From positions 2,100,549-2,164,548 of the forward strand of contig OX595990.1 in NCBI GenBank assembly GCA_951394045.1: DNA of 64,000 nt, read 5' to 3'. The notes under the pieces are model-generated. The model saw only the letters and a list, made by a program, of their open reading frames with translations, did no database searches and was not told the origin of the DNA. The position numbers and the translations under genes are program-made. Source of the DNA: Nitzschia sp. DOCU1. Taxonomy: Eukaryota > Bacillariophyta > Bacillariophyceae > Bacillariales > Bacillariaceae. How positions within the stretch are numbered: position 1 is the first letter of the stretch; the number at the start of each line of letters is the position of its first letter. This document shows, piece by piece, positions 53,656 through 62,733 of the stretch.

Positions 53656-55143
53656 TCACGTCAGAGTGCCAGGCGCCGGCTTGAGGCGTGCTTCGCGGCT
53701 GTTGCTTCGTTGTTTGAGCCGTGGGCGGCCTTCACTTGTTATTACTGGCGTTCCCGCAAACGCTGCTTCTTCACCGCCGTCGTCTGTGGACACATGATTA
53801 AGCGACGGCGGCGCCGACATGGACTGCCCATTGCCAGGCAACGACGCCGATATCGGACCGGAGGAGGACGCCGATGATATTAAATGAGTAGAAGTCAACT
53901 CGACGGCTCCTTCTTCTTCGTCCTGCCCCCCAACTGAAGAACCATTCAAAGAACCATGAGTGCCAGACGGTTCCTCATAGGGCACAGCATCAAATGTTTC
54001 GTCCCATTCGTAACCTAGGACGACTTTTTTCATTCCACGCGGGAATTCCACTTCTATCGGCAAGAACCAGTGCCACGCCACATCATTTGAGTTACCTCCA
54101 AACATTTCATTAAACTCTTCTGTCACTCTGGCCAGTTCCGTCCCCGCTTGCCCGACTCGCATTTTCATGCGAGCAATTTTGGAAGCATTTGTCGAAATAG
54201 CTTCAATTTGTTCAAACAACATGCAACATGTAAAAATCATGAATATCACCGAAACAATCAATAAAATCAAAGTCGCATAACTGTTGTAGAATCCTTGGCA
54301 TTCCTGTTTGTAGATGGTTTCCAGAAATCGATGATTTTGGTCTTCTGCTGCCGTCGAGTTTACAGTCGATAGAGCACTACTATCCGCGTGTAGATCATTA
54401 TTATCCATGCCACCGGCATTGATAGTACCTGAAGAAGAACCTGCGGGATCTTCATCATCTGTCACCCATCCGCAGTGCAGAGCTCTGATGAAAATTAGAA
54501 CAAGTGCAATAATGCAAGTGCACATGGTGTAGCCAACAAACAATACAAAGAATTTGTGGTTCATTGCTCCTACAGCGTTTCCGACCCAAGGACAAAAATG
54601 GTCAAATTTGACTGAAAAAGTGGATGAAAATCAAGAGCAAAGCATAATGCTGGTGAGCCAAGGGGCAAGAAACTAGGAAATCTGCATACTACAAAAATTG
54701 TACTCACCGATGCATCGTCCCGTGACACTATCATGATGAGCCCGATTCGGCTTGTAGTTATCGTTGCACTTGTGACAGCGACGAAGCGCTCGTTGCCGTG
54801 ACGAATTCGAGGGTCGAATCTCTCCACTGGCAGCCCGTTTGACTGTAACCAGTGGCCGAGCCCCCATGGGGACAGCGCCAGGATCAGTAGCCCATGCCAT
54901 GTACAAGGACGCCACCGCCAGCAAGGCGACCGGCGTATACACCAGCAAGAACAAAGCCGTACTGAGCATGCTGGCTTCAATCAAATGACAGGATACCGTC
55001 CCGAAGGCAAAGAGGTGGACTGCTAAACTGCAGCTGATTCCTAACGAGCCACAGAGATCCAAACTCCGCCAGTGCGTTGCCTCAAAGGACGTTCCGAATA
55101 CTCGATTGCTGGAGCACAAGCTACAATCCTTTCTACCGCCCAT
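53656..55143 (-). CDS. DHHC-family palmitoyltransferase, divergent (DHFC)
   Basis: Exons 55143-54708 and 54611-53656 over a 96-bp intron give about 463 residues. I start at the ATG at 55143 (MGGRKDCSLC); the frame is open to 55446, but that extension looks non-coding. Four membrane helices are present: two before the cysteine-rich region (GISCSLAVHLFAFGTV; LSTALFLLVYTPVALLAV) and two after (FVLFVGYTMCTCIIALVLIF; LILLIVSVIFMIFTCCMLF). The catalytic region reads RRCHKCNDNYKPNRAHHDSV, then TGRCIVKFDHFCPWVGNAVG. The DHHC histidine is replaced (DHFC at about 149-152), and the HHC cysteine is D. The catalytic cysteine is kept. Such enzymes add palmitate to cysteines of membrane proteins. The cytosolic tail is long and Ser-rich. 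Confidence 0.85.
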
Positions 55144-55689
55144 TTTGGAATATCTTTGCCTAGCTAGTACGCTTTCCTTGTATCGAATGCTGGCTGGTCG
55201 ATCGCAGCATAAATGCCAACCCCACTTATTGCGGTTGTCGTCTCCGAGGACGACAATGAAATGCTTCCAACGAGAGTGATGCCTCGAAAAAAGTCGGATG
55301 GCGACTATTTCTCTATTGGAACAAATACTTTTTCTTATTGGAAGGAGTAAGTCGTGATCCCCAGAATTAGACCTTTGAATTTGACCAATACGAGAATTCA
55401 AGCGCTTCGATTCCTTTGATTGCAGTCTTGGGCCTGATAGCATCATGCCAACCACTCCTGATCATTCAAAGGGCGGTGAGTGGCAGTTCTGCCGCCTACA
55501 ATCTTCTGGAGCTGTTACAATAGGAGGACAGTGGTCTGTTTGCCGTGCCGCAGAAGCTAAGTTGGGGCATACAACCTCTAGTAGAAAAGTAGACGAGGAA
55601 TAGTAGACAAAAGGCCGCTAGTATGATAGAGTATGGTATGTGACAAAGCTGCGCTAGTCCTATACTCGTATGCAGAAAGCTACAACAAA
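55144..55689. other. Intergenic, nothing recognised
   Basis: About 0.55 kb. The first 300 bp are an open continuation of the palmitoyltransferase frame, probably leader. The rest holds the CSN6 3' region. No motif was recognised. Confidence 0.4.
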
Positions 55690-56718
55690 CTAAAAGACGC
55701 GACGCATCTCCTTGGAAACACTCTTGCTCTCGTGAATCACTCGGAACTTGTCCGTGTAGGCCTGAACGGCGCCGACCGTCTTGGCAAGTACCGCCACATG
55801 AGCCAAAAGTTGCACGTCCGAACTAACGATTGCAGAGCTTTCACCGTCACCACTGACTATACAAGATAGTGGTCCCAGAGAATAGAGAAGTGCCTGAACT
55901 TGCCGCAAGAGACTGTAATTGGGCGGAATGACTCCACTTTCCGTTTTCTGCAAAAATTCCACCAAAATCTGGATTCGTTCCTTCATACTCAAGAATGAAT
56001 GTTGCATCGACTTCATTTGGGCATTATAAGGATTGATTTTGGCGGCATCCGGTGGTTGCTCTTTCATGACTCGCTCCACGGCGATGCGTTCCGGTTCGGA
56101 CGTTTCCAGCTGCCAATTGGACAACCCAAGTAGAACCGGATTTCCCTGAACGGTATGCAACTCGTATAAATTAATAGGGAGTTCTTCTTGCACCGTACTT
56201 GTTGAAGCAGATGGTGCTGGTTTCTTATCTGCGACTTGCAGTAAGCAGAAACAAAATGCCGACGACGCCGCGTAATTCTGTTTGAGCTGCCGCGTGATTG
56301 CCAAGTCGGAAGTAGTAGGTTCTTCGTCCACAGCCGAAACTCGATACCAGCCCACCACAGAGTGCTGTGGAAAGACTGCCAGATGTAAGTCTACCTGAAC
56401 CTTTGTGGCATCTGAAATTTCCGTGGGAATGTCATCTGCGTCCCGGATCTGCAAGACTTTGGATTCATCCACCTGTCCAAACAGGAGACCGACCACTGGC
56501 GCGTCCATAGGCAGGGGCGATCCACCACAGGTTATCCGAGTAAACTGATCGGACATGTGAACGATCGACAACTAAAGGAAGTGTTGAGTGAGCTCGATAT
56601 ACTCCTCAGAGGCAAACGCGTTGTCGGATAGGATGCGGTTTCGCTATAAACTTACCGGATGGAGCGCAATGCTTGAAACTTCATTCTCCATGGAATCGAC
56701 TTCCATATCTGACGTCAT
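55690..56718 (-). CDS. CSN6: COP9 signalosome subunit 6
   Basis: Exons 56718-56656 (63 bp) and 56571-55690 over an 84-bp intron give about 314 residues. The join gives SSIALHP|LSIVHMSDQFTR, which matches the CSN6 start (SVALHPLVIxNISDHWxR). The MPN domain (about 17-150) keeps the order APVVGLLFGQVDESKVLQI, FPQHSVVGWYRV, and later INLYELHTV. The C-terminal half has PERIAVERVMK and LEFLQKT-like helices (MKERIQILVEFLQKTESG, PPNYSLLRQVQALLYSLGP). The JAMM zinc motif is absent, as in all CSN6, so it is a structural subunit. The complex removes NEDD8 from cullins. Confidence 0.9.
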
Positions 56719-57530
56719 AGCAGATATCGTAATCCCTTTAGACCACAAAATAGGCAACGGAAGTGGCTACAGGGTTTCTCGCTCCAGGCGTGATGAGAAG
56801 ATGTAGTGTAGATCTCTAGTTGCCACTCAAACCGCCGCCATGGTCATCACGCAAAACCCAGCGGCAAATGGCGATTTTGGGGGCAAAGGGCTTCTGTGCG
56901 GAAGATTCTATTTTTTGCCCCTCCCCCAAGAATAGACATTGATCATCACAACATACATACGCAGCATAAATATGTAACGACACACCTAAATCTTTCTCTA
57001 CGCAATTCGTTCTGCGAAAACAAATTTCGGTCGTGGTCGGAAAGCTTGGCCTAGTCTAGAGTAGCGACTGCAGCACCTCTACTGTAGTGCCAACCCTTGC
57101 ATTGCGACCATGGCAATGCAGTGTATTCATCTTTGTTAACAGAGATTCTGGTTGTTCTTGCGTTTGACGGTCGGAGGTTGTGTGGAAATATCCATGATGG
57201 CACGAAATCTCATGCCAACGGTCGTTGGCAGGAAATCAGCAAAAATCGTTTCGGCCCTTCATGCAACGACGGTCGTCGAATGGGAGAAATTACGCCGTGT
57301 TCTTGGGAAGGATTTCATATGAGCATAAAGGAAAATTGGACGTCTATTCATTAACTTGTAACGTCCATAATGTACACTTGCCAAGAAAACCCGCTGCTGG
57401 CTGACATGTAAAGCTCGCCCACCAAAGAATTTCAAAATCATACCCAGCATCTCTCTCTTGGAACTGCCTGTCGCGAACTGGCGTGTTCAACAGGACACAT
57501 AGATCAAAAGAAAATCATCGATGCGATGAT
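56719..57530. other. Intergenic, nothing recognised
   Basis: About 0.8 kb. A short GC-rich patch and gcccctcccccaag near 56920-56932 are present. Open frames here are short and unconvincing. Confidence 0.45.
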
Positions 57531-57725
57531 TTACTTTCCTTGGTTGATTTCCTTGATTTTCTTCATAGCTTCCTTGCTTTCACGAATGTTGGTGATGGGC
57601 GCAGCAAGGTTTCCTTCCTTCTTCATGGCATCTGCCTTGCCCGTAGACTTCAGCTTGACTCCTCCCTTGGCCCAGGCGGGCTTCTCCCAAAGTCCATCAT
57701 CGTCGTCGTCGTTGTAGTCGGCCAT
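57531..57725 (-). CDS. Small acidic protein of 64 residues
   Basis: I start at the ATG at 57725 (MADYNDDDDDGLWEKPAWAK); the frame is open 24 codons further, but that extension is less convincing. The protein has an acidic start, then WEKPAWAKGG...LKSTGKAD.MKKEGNLAAPIT, and a basic helix (KEAMKKIKEINQGK). It has the even composition of a real small protein and looks family-like, but I know no name for it. The position between the CSN6 and LRR genes on the same strand gives no hint of function. Confidence 0.6.
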   Translation of the reverse strand: MADYNDDDDDGLWEKPAWAKGGVKLKSTGKADAMKKEGNLAAPITNIRESKEAMKKIKEINQGK

Positions 57726-58398
57726 GGTTGTAGAGAGTGACTGCAGTCGTTGTCCAACAAATGCTAATTCAAGAAAGTGACCCTGACAAGATGGCATCCA
57801 AGATCAATGTCGGTTCCCGAGAGGTTCGAAGAAAAATTACGTCATGGTATTTTGAATGCTATGTGTAGTACATAGACTACGCGGTAAATTCGATTTGTTG
57901 ACCCAACCGAATCGAATACAGGACCCGTTCGACCAACTATCACCATCTCTGGCATAATACCCCCGTCACAGTGGATGCTGGTTAGGACTCTGTTGAACCT
58001 GTTCTGTGCATGGCGGTTGTGGATTGCTAGGGCGACGCATTGGTCCCCTGTGCTGGCGGTACGAAGGCCGTGGCACCCATGGGGGTATTGGAGGAAGGTA
58101 GGATAGGCTTGGGTAGTCGGTAGTATCCCCCACTGTGGTTCTTAGGTCCGACGAAGGCAGCACTTCACACCGATGGAGTGAGACCTTGCCGTGGGTAGTT
58201 GTGCCGGTAGAATGCATCAATTAGCAAGCTAAACAATCTTTAAATCCTAGTTACCATACGCTGCTTTCCTTGCTGTGGGCGCCTATATTGATAATATCAT
58301 TGGGGCCCAAGCCCAGATCTTGCACGAGGACAGTAAAAGCACAGCTTAATCACGTCATGGCAAGAGCATCTACCTTATTCCACATAGGTCGATTTCTT
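57726..58398. other. Intergenic, nothing recognised
   Basis: About 0.67 kb between two minus-strand genes. No gene, RNA or repeat was recognised. Confidence 0.45.
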
Positions 58399-59910
58399 TC
58401 AGGAAGGAAATAGAATCGGACCTTCTTTTAGAAACGTGTAGAATAAATCGGCCTGTCGTTCGCCACCATCCGACTTTTTAGCAATATGTTTCGTTCGCGC
58501 TAACACCAGAGGCCACAAGGCCGGAGACAAGACACGAGAATACTTGTCGGTATCTAGACACCTTCGACCAGCCCAGTTCATGTCAGAATAGTATCGTATA
58601 CACTTCCAAGGCGGTGAAACACCGGGTTTTCGAGGCCAGGATTGCCCGCAATGATCAACCTCAATTGATTGTAATTCGAAATTGTTCTCCATAGCGCCCA
58701 CCAGTTCTTCCAGACCCTCATTGTCGTACTGGTTATGAGTCAGTACCAGCCTCTTCAAGCCAGCCATCCCTGGTAAGCGTGATGCCAAGATGGAGAGGCC
58801 AACGTTCGAGATTCGATTGCTCGCCAGCCCAACGTATCGAATGGATGTATTGTGACTCAACGCTGCTGCCAGATAGGCCATATCAGTGTCAATCAGCTGG
58901 TTGAATCGTAGCTCCAGTTCTCGTAATGTATTTGTGCGCCCCAGTGCACCCACAAGCAAAGATAAGTTCAAGAAAGAAGATGAGGGTGTGTCGTCCTCGA
59001 GTTCGCCGTCGGCATCGTCGAGAGCACCAGCGTGACGACGGCCAGTGATACTGTTCGTCGTCAGGATGCACTGACAAGAAAGATTTAATGATTCCAGAGC
59101 CGTACGGTCCAAGAGCTTAGAAACTGCGGTAATCCCTGCCGAAAGACACTGATTTCCGGTCAAATCCAAGACCTGCAATTGTCGATTGTGTAGTCCTAGC
59201 GCTCGGATTAATTCGGAAAGAGCCCCATCCTCCAAAGCATGCCCATTGCTCTGGAAACAAGATTCAATTCGAACACGCTTTAAAAAGCAATGTTTTCGCA
59301 ATCCACGTGCCAAACATGGCAGAGTGCTAGCTTCGGCAAAGCGACAGCCCACCAAATCGAATCGTTCTAGCATACAATTGTGTGCCATTCCATCTGCCAA
59401 TGTCTGTGCTGCCTCGGTCGACAGGGTGAAAAAGACGTTGGACCCCGATTGTAGTGTCAAATGTTGCAAGGTCTGATTTGCTTGTAAACCGACTCCTAGG
59501 GCGTTGGCACAAGGTTCAAAGGCTGCCGTCGATATCCGTCCGGTTGCGATCCGTAATGTCTTGAGCTTGGGCAAAGCCGTCAATGCTACTGTTAACAAAA
59601 GGTCAACATGACCTGAACACTCGTAAACAGTAAGGTTTTGGAGGGTTTCAGCATGATGTCGAAATAGTTGAATGATCTTTGCGGCCACTATTGTATCCAG
59701 ATCGAATTCTTCTATCTTGAGACTCGTCAAAGGTGAAGACGTGACAGGATTGGTGTTTCGTTTAGACGGAGAACGGCAAGCTCTAGCAAGATCACGCATG
59801 CTCGAATCAAACGCCCAAACAGCACCATTGAGCTCCAAACTGGATGCTTTTGCCAGGGCACAAATCTTTCTCGGCGTTGCAGCCGTGCCGCTTCTTTCTG
59901 GTATCTCCAT
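58399..59910 (-). CDS. Leucine-rich-repeat (RNI-like) protein with diatom-type C-terminal signature
   Basis: A single exon of 503 residues with ATG at 59910. From about residue 60 to 415 it has RNI-type leucine repeats of about 28 residues (LQVLDLTGNQCLSAGI, LRELELRFNQLIDTDM, IRYVGLASNRISNVGL, LKRLVLTHNQYDNEGL). A loop of about 25 residues (acidic, GALDDADGELEDD) interrupts them near 295-320. The tail has NWAGRRCL, then ALWPLVLART, then FYTFLKEGPILF, in the same order as in the LRR gene at 317-1570. No membrane anchor or signal peptide is visible, so a cytosolic or nuclear adaptor is likely. The partner is unknown. Confidence 0.85.
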   Translation of the reverse strand: MEIPERSGTAATPRKICALAKASSLELNGAVWAFDSSMRDLARACRSPSKRNTNPVTSSPLTSLKIEEFDLDTIVAAKIIQLFRHHAETLQNLTVYECSGHVDLLLTVALTALPKLKTLRIATGRISTAAFEPCANALGVGLQANQTLQHLTLQSGSNVFFTLSTEAAQTLADGMAHNCMLERFDLVGCRFAEASTLPCLARGLRKHCFLKRVRIESCFQSNGHALEDGALSELIRALGLHNRQLQVLDLTGNQCLSAGITAVSKLLDRTALESLNLSCQCILTTNSITGRRHAGALDDADGELEDDTPSSSFLNLSLLVGALGRTNTLRELELRFNQLIDTDMAYLAAALSHNTSIRYVGLASNRISNVGLSILASRLPGMAGLKRLVLTHNQYDNEGLEELVGAMENNFELQSIEVDHCGQSWPRKPGVSPPWKCIRYYSDMNWAGRRCLDTDKYSRVLSPALWPLVLARTKHIAKKSDGGERQADLFYTFLKEGPILFPS

Positions 59911-60464
59911 TCAGAACATAAAAATGAATTCGATTCCTCTGTACTTCGGAAAACAAGCGCTTTCTCCTCTGGCTAGTATTTTGGCCTACCAGGATAAGGA
60001 TAACGTTAGCAAATGGAGCCGCCGTAAAAATCCAAGACTATGACACACTTCTGATAGTGTATGGAACGCCGCAGGTTTATTGCCGCGATGAGAGAGATGT
60101 GCAACGCATGAAACTCGCTCTCGTGTCGTCGTGTTGGCTCGGCGTTTTTGGTGATTAAAAAAGGCGGGAATTCACGCACACATGGAAAGGGGCGCGCTCG
60201 CTCGTCTGGGCGATTTTAGTCGAAATAGTCGTTTCATCAACGTAGTATCGTAGTTATATACAGTCAGTGTATGCATGCTGTATGATATTCGTGAGGACGA
60301 CAGCCGCTGGCGCAATTCTTAATGCATGCGGCTACTGTTCCATCGATTACTGTTAGTAGAGTAACTCGAACTCACTATGGGGCTTTACTGACTGTACGGA
60401 CGGTATGACACTTTCCTCAACAAAATTGCATATTTCTGTACTACTTCCGTGATCAGCAGCGCTT
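59911..60464. other. Intergenic, nothing recognised
   Basis: About 0.55 kb between two minus-strand genes. It should contain the LRR promoter. No clear motif was recognised. Confidence 0.45.
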
Positions 60465-61958
60465 CTAGCTAGTAGTTAATAACAAAGGTGGGGATGAGGG
60501 AATGATATGATTCCGAACCAAAAGTGCCTTGGCCCGTTCCAGGGCTCTGTGCGTATAACCATCATCATTTGTGGCGAGAACCTCCTTGATCAAGGCTGGT
60601 ACTAAGAGGCTTTGTGGGTGGTCGGGAAGCAGGATTCTTTGCACCAGTTGTGCTCCTTCAATCTTTTCGAGGATTGTTTGGTTCGAGAGCTTGGCCAATT
60701 TCAGGAGTTCGCCCCTGGGATCGCGAAGAAAGTCTTGCTCAGGAATGAAGAAAGCAAAATCATCCATTTCGAGTGAAGACTGCAAGGCAGGGTTGAAAAT
60801 CGGGTAGGTGTCACTGATAATAACAGGCAAACAGCCCACTCGCAAGCTTCGAATCAGCGCATGCGAGTTTGGGCTGTCCCCACGTAAGACGAGACAAAAT
60901 TGTGAGTTTAGGTACTCATTCAACCATTTGCTTCTATTGGACTCGGGATATCCAAACTTTGACTCTGGAAAGCCTTCGAGGGTCATGTTTTTGATTGCAA
61001 GGTGTCGGTATATCGTTGAGTTGTTGAGAAATCCTGGAGTTGTCCTTGTCCGGTAGAATATAAAATACGAAGTGTTGTAGAATTTCTCCATGGTTGGCTT
61101 GATAATCGGAACATCATCTCTGGCATCACCAAGTCCAATCGAAGCATAACGATCAACTGGTGCATCTCGAAACTGGTCCTGGGCATCACAGTTTTCAGCC
61201 TTTAGTTCGGGTCCATAAAATTCATAGTTCTTGATGAAAGAACAAAAGCTACCACACGCCTCTTTGTTCAGGGCTGCGTCATGTGATGACGTAACTGTTA
61301 CGTTCTTCAAATCTGGATAGTGGCCAGAAAGCTGTTTGATCCACTTCTTGGTATCGCTCCGAAATGTGACGAAAGCGGTTGATATCAGCAGATGCCGATT
61401 CCCAGCAACACTTTGAAAGATCGAATGGTTGAGCAATGCCTCAATAGCTTCGTGCTCGTCAAGCTTAGTGGATGCAATGCATTCCCCAATGGGCGTTGGA
61501 ACAACGAAGATATCCGCTTCTTTTGGATCTTCTGTTCTCAGATTTGATTTGTTGAAGAGTCTCAAAACTTTGAGATCATACTCAATTTCATCTCCATATC
61601 GCTTCCTTATTCTCGGTTTGAGCTTGTTTTTCTTCCCACTTTGTGTGATGGAAGATTCGTTGTACATGTAGAATCTCCAAGGAAAATTTTCCAGGAGATA
61701 CTTTGTCTGATTCAGACGCCGCCGTTTGTATGACAGGGAAGGTTGTTGTTGGTACGGATCTTTTTCCGCCGCCGACGGGACAGGGGAACCGCTGCGATCT
61801 GCCAATATCATTTCATCTTCTTTGCTCGCCAAGATTGAAATGAGTAGTGTTTCCTGTGCAACTAGCCTCCCTGTTGAAAAGAGAAATACAAGATACACAA
61901 CGAGAAGGATCACAATCAATTCACGGTGTCTGCTGGTGGGGTAGCTGGACGAATTCAT
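60465..61958 (-). CDS. Exostosin-family glycosyltransferase (GT47), type II membrane protein
   Basis: A single exon of 497 residues with ATG at 61958. A short basic N-terminus and one membrane anchor (LIVILLVVYLVFLFSTG, about residues 14-30) point to the Golgi. The lumenal part has an exostosin domain from about 85 to 430, with FYMYNESS at its start, PKEADIFVVPTP, and the conserved final region NSQFCLVLRGDSPNSHALIR, RVGCLPVIISDTY and FAFFIPEQDF. Several N-glycosylation sequons are present (NKSN, NHSI, NVTV, NSTI). Plants use such enzymes for cell-wall xylan or pectin and animals for heparan sulfate; the diatom substrate is unknown. Confidence 0.85.
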   Translation of the reverse strand: MNSSSYPTSRHRELIVILLVVYLVFLFSTGRLVAQETLLISILASKEDEMILADRSGSPVPSAAEKDPYQQQPSLSYKRRRLNQTKYLLENFPWRFYMYNESSITQSGKKNKLKPRIRKRYGDEIEYDLKVLRLFNKSNLRTEDPKEADIFVVPTPIGECIASTKLDEHEAIEALLNHSIFQSVAGNRHLLISTAFVTFRSDTKKWIKQLSGHYPDLKNVTVTSSHDAALNKEACGSFCSFIKNYEFYGPELKAENCDAQDQFRDAPVDRYASIGLGDARDDVPIIKPTMEKFYNTSYFIFYRTRTTPGFLNNSTIYRHLAIKNMTLEGFPESKFGYPESNRSKWLNEYLNSQFCLVLRGDSPNSHALIRSLRVGCLPVIISDTYPIFNPALQSSLEMDDFAFFIPEQDFLRDPRGELLKLAKLSNQTILEKIEGAQLVQRILLPDHPQSLLVPALIKEVLATNDDGYTHRALERAKALLVRNHIIPSSPPLLLTTS

Positions 61959-62733
61959 CGATATTGTTCGGAGATCGAGATACGACAGCTGTGGGAGGGA
62001 GTATCAATGTGTTTCCTGTCACTCCTGGACATATCGGAAGACCAGCGTCAAAGATAAATGATGATGTTGTTGTGGTTGTTTGAGAGTCGCTAAACACTGC
62101 ACTGCTCTGGCAAAAAGGAGGTTCTGCGTTTTGGGGGAGGGCAGTAATAAAACGAGCAGTCGTGCCAACTCTCGGGTATCAGAATCCGTATATTTTTAAT
62201 TGTATTACCGTTGCCGTTCGAGCCGGGTGGTCCTTGCGGTTGGCGGCTCTCGCATCACACTTTGCGACGCCGCATACCCTACTGTCAGTACTATCTGCAA
62301 TGCCACAAGTAATAGAGTCCCCAACGTTATGACACTACTCGGGAATATCATAACAGATAGGCAACTATATTTTCAGAATCTTTAAGTAAAACGATGACAA
62401 TTTGCAAAAACTAGCAGTAGGGAATCAACATATGATTTCAATAGGCCAGGGCTAGAGGCCTCATGCAATCTGGTCGCACCGATTCAGAAGTCGAAGTTGT
62501 CGATCCCTTTGGCCACGTATCGGTAGCTACTCTTTTAGGCCTCGCTCCGTCGGGGCGCATTGGAGACAACTGCTGTCGTCTATGAAGTGTACGCAGGAGG
62601 CCTCTAGTGTTCAACTGGTGGTAGCAAAACTAGGTATGAGGATAGGTTAAAATCTTTAAAAGCGACAACAACTAGATTGAAATACCATCCCCGTCTTGGG
62701 ATGACTCGATTTATGCAACTTGGGGATGATTTT
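61959..62733. other. Intergenic, nothing recognised
   Basis: About 0.77 kb between two minus-strand genes. No gene, RNA or repeat was recognised. Confidence 0.45.

Noticed and set aside
55144..55446. An N-terminal extension of the palmitoyltransferase
   Set aside because: About 100 charged residues without a feature; the ATG at 55143 gives a normal start for the family.
56710..56717. TGACGTCA overlapping the CSN6 start codon
   Set aside because: It is part of the first codons (ATG ACG TCA), so a regulatory role is not needed to explain it.
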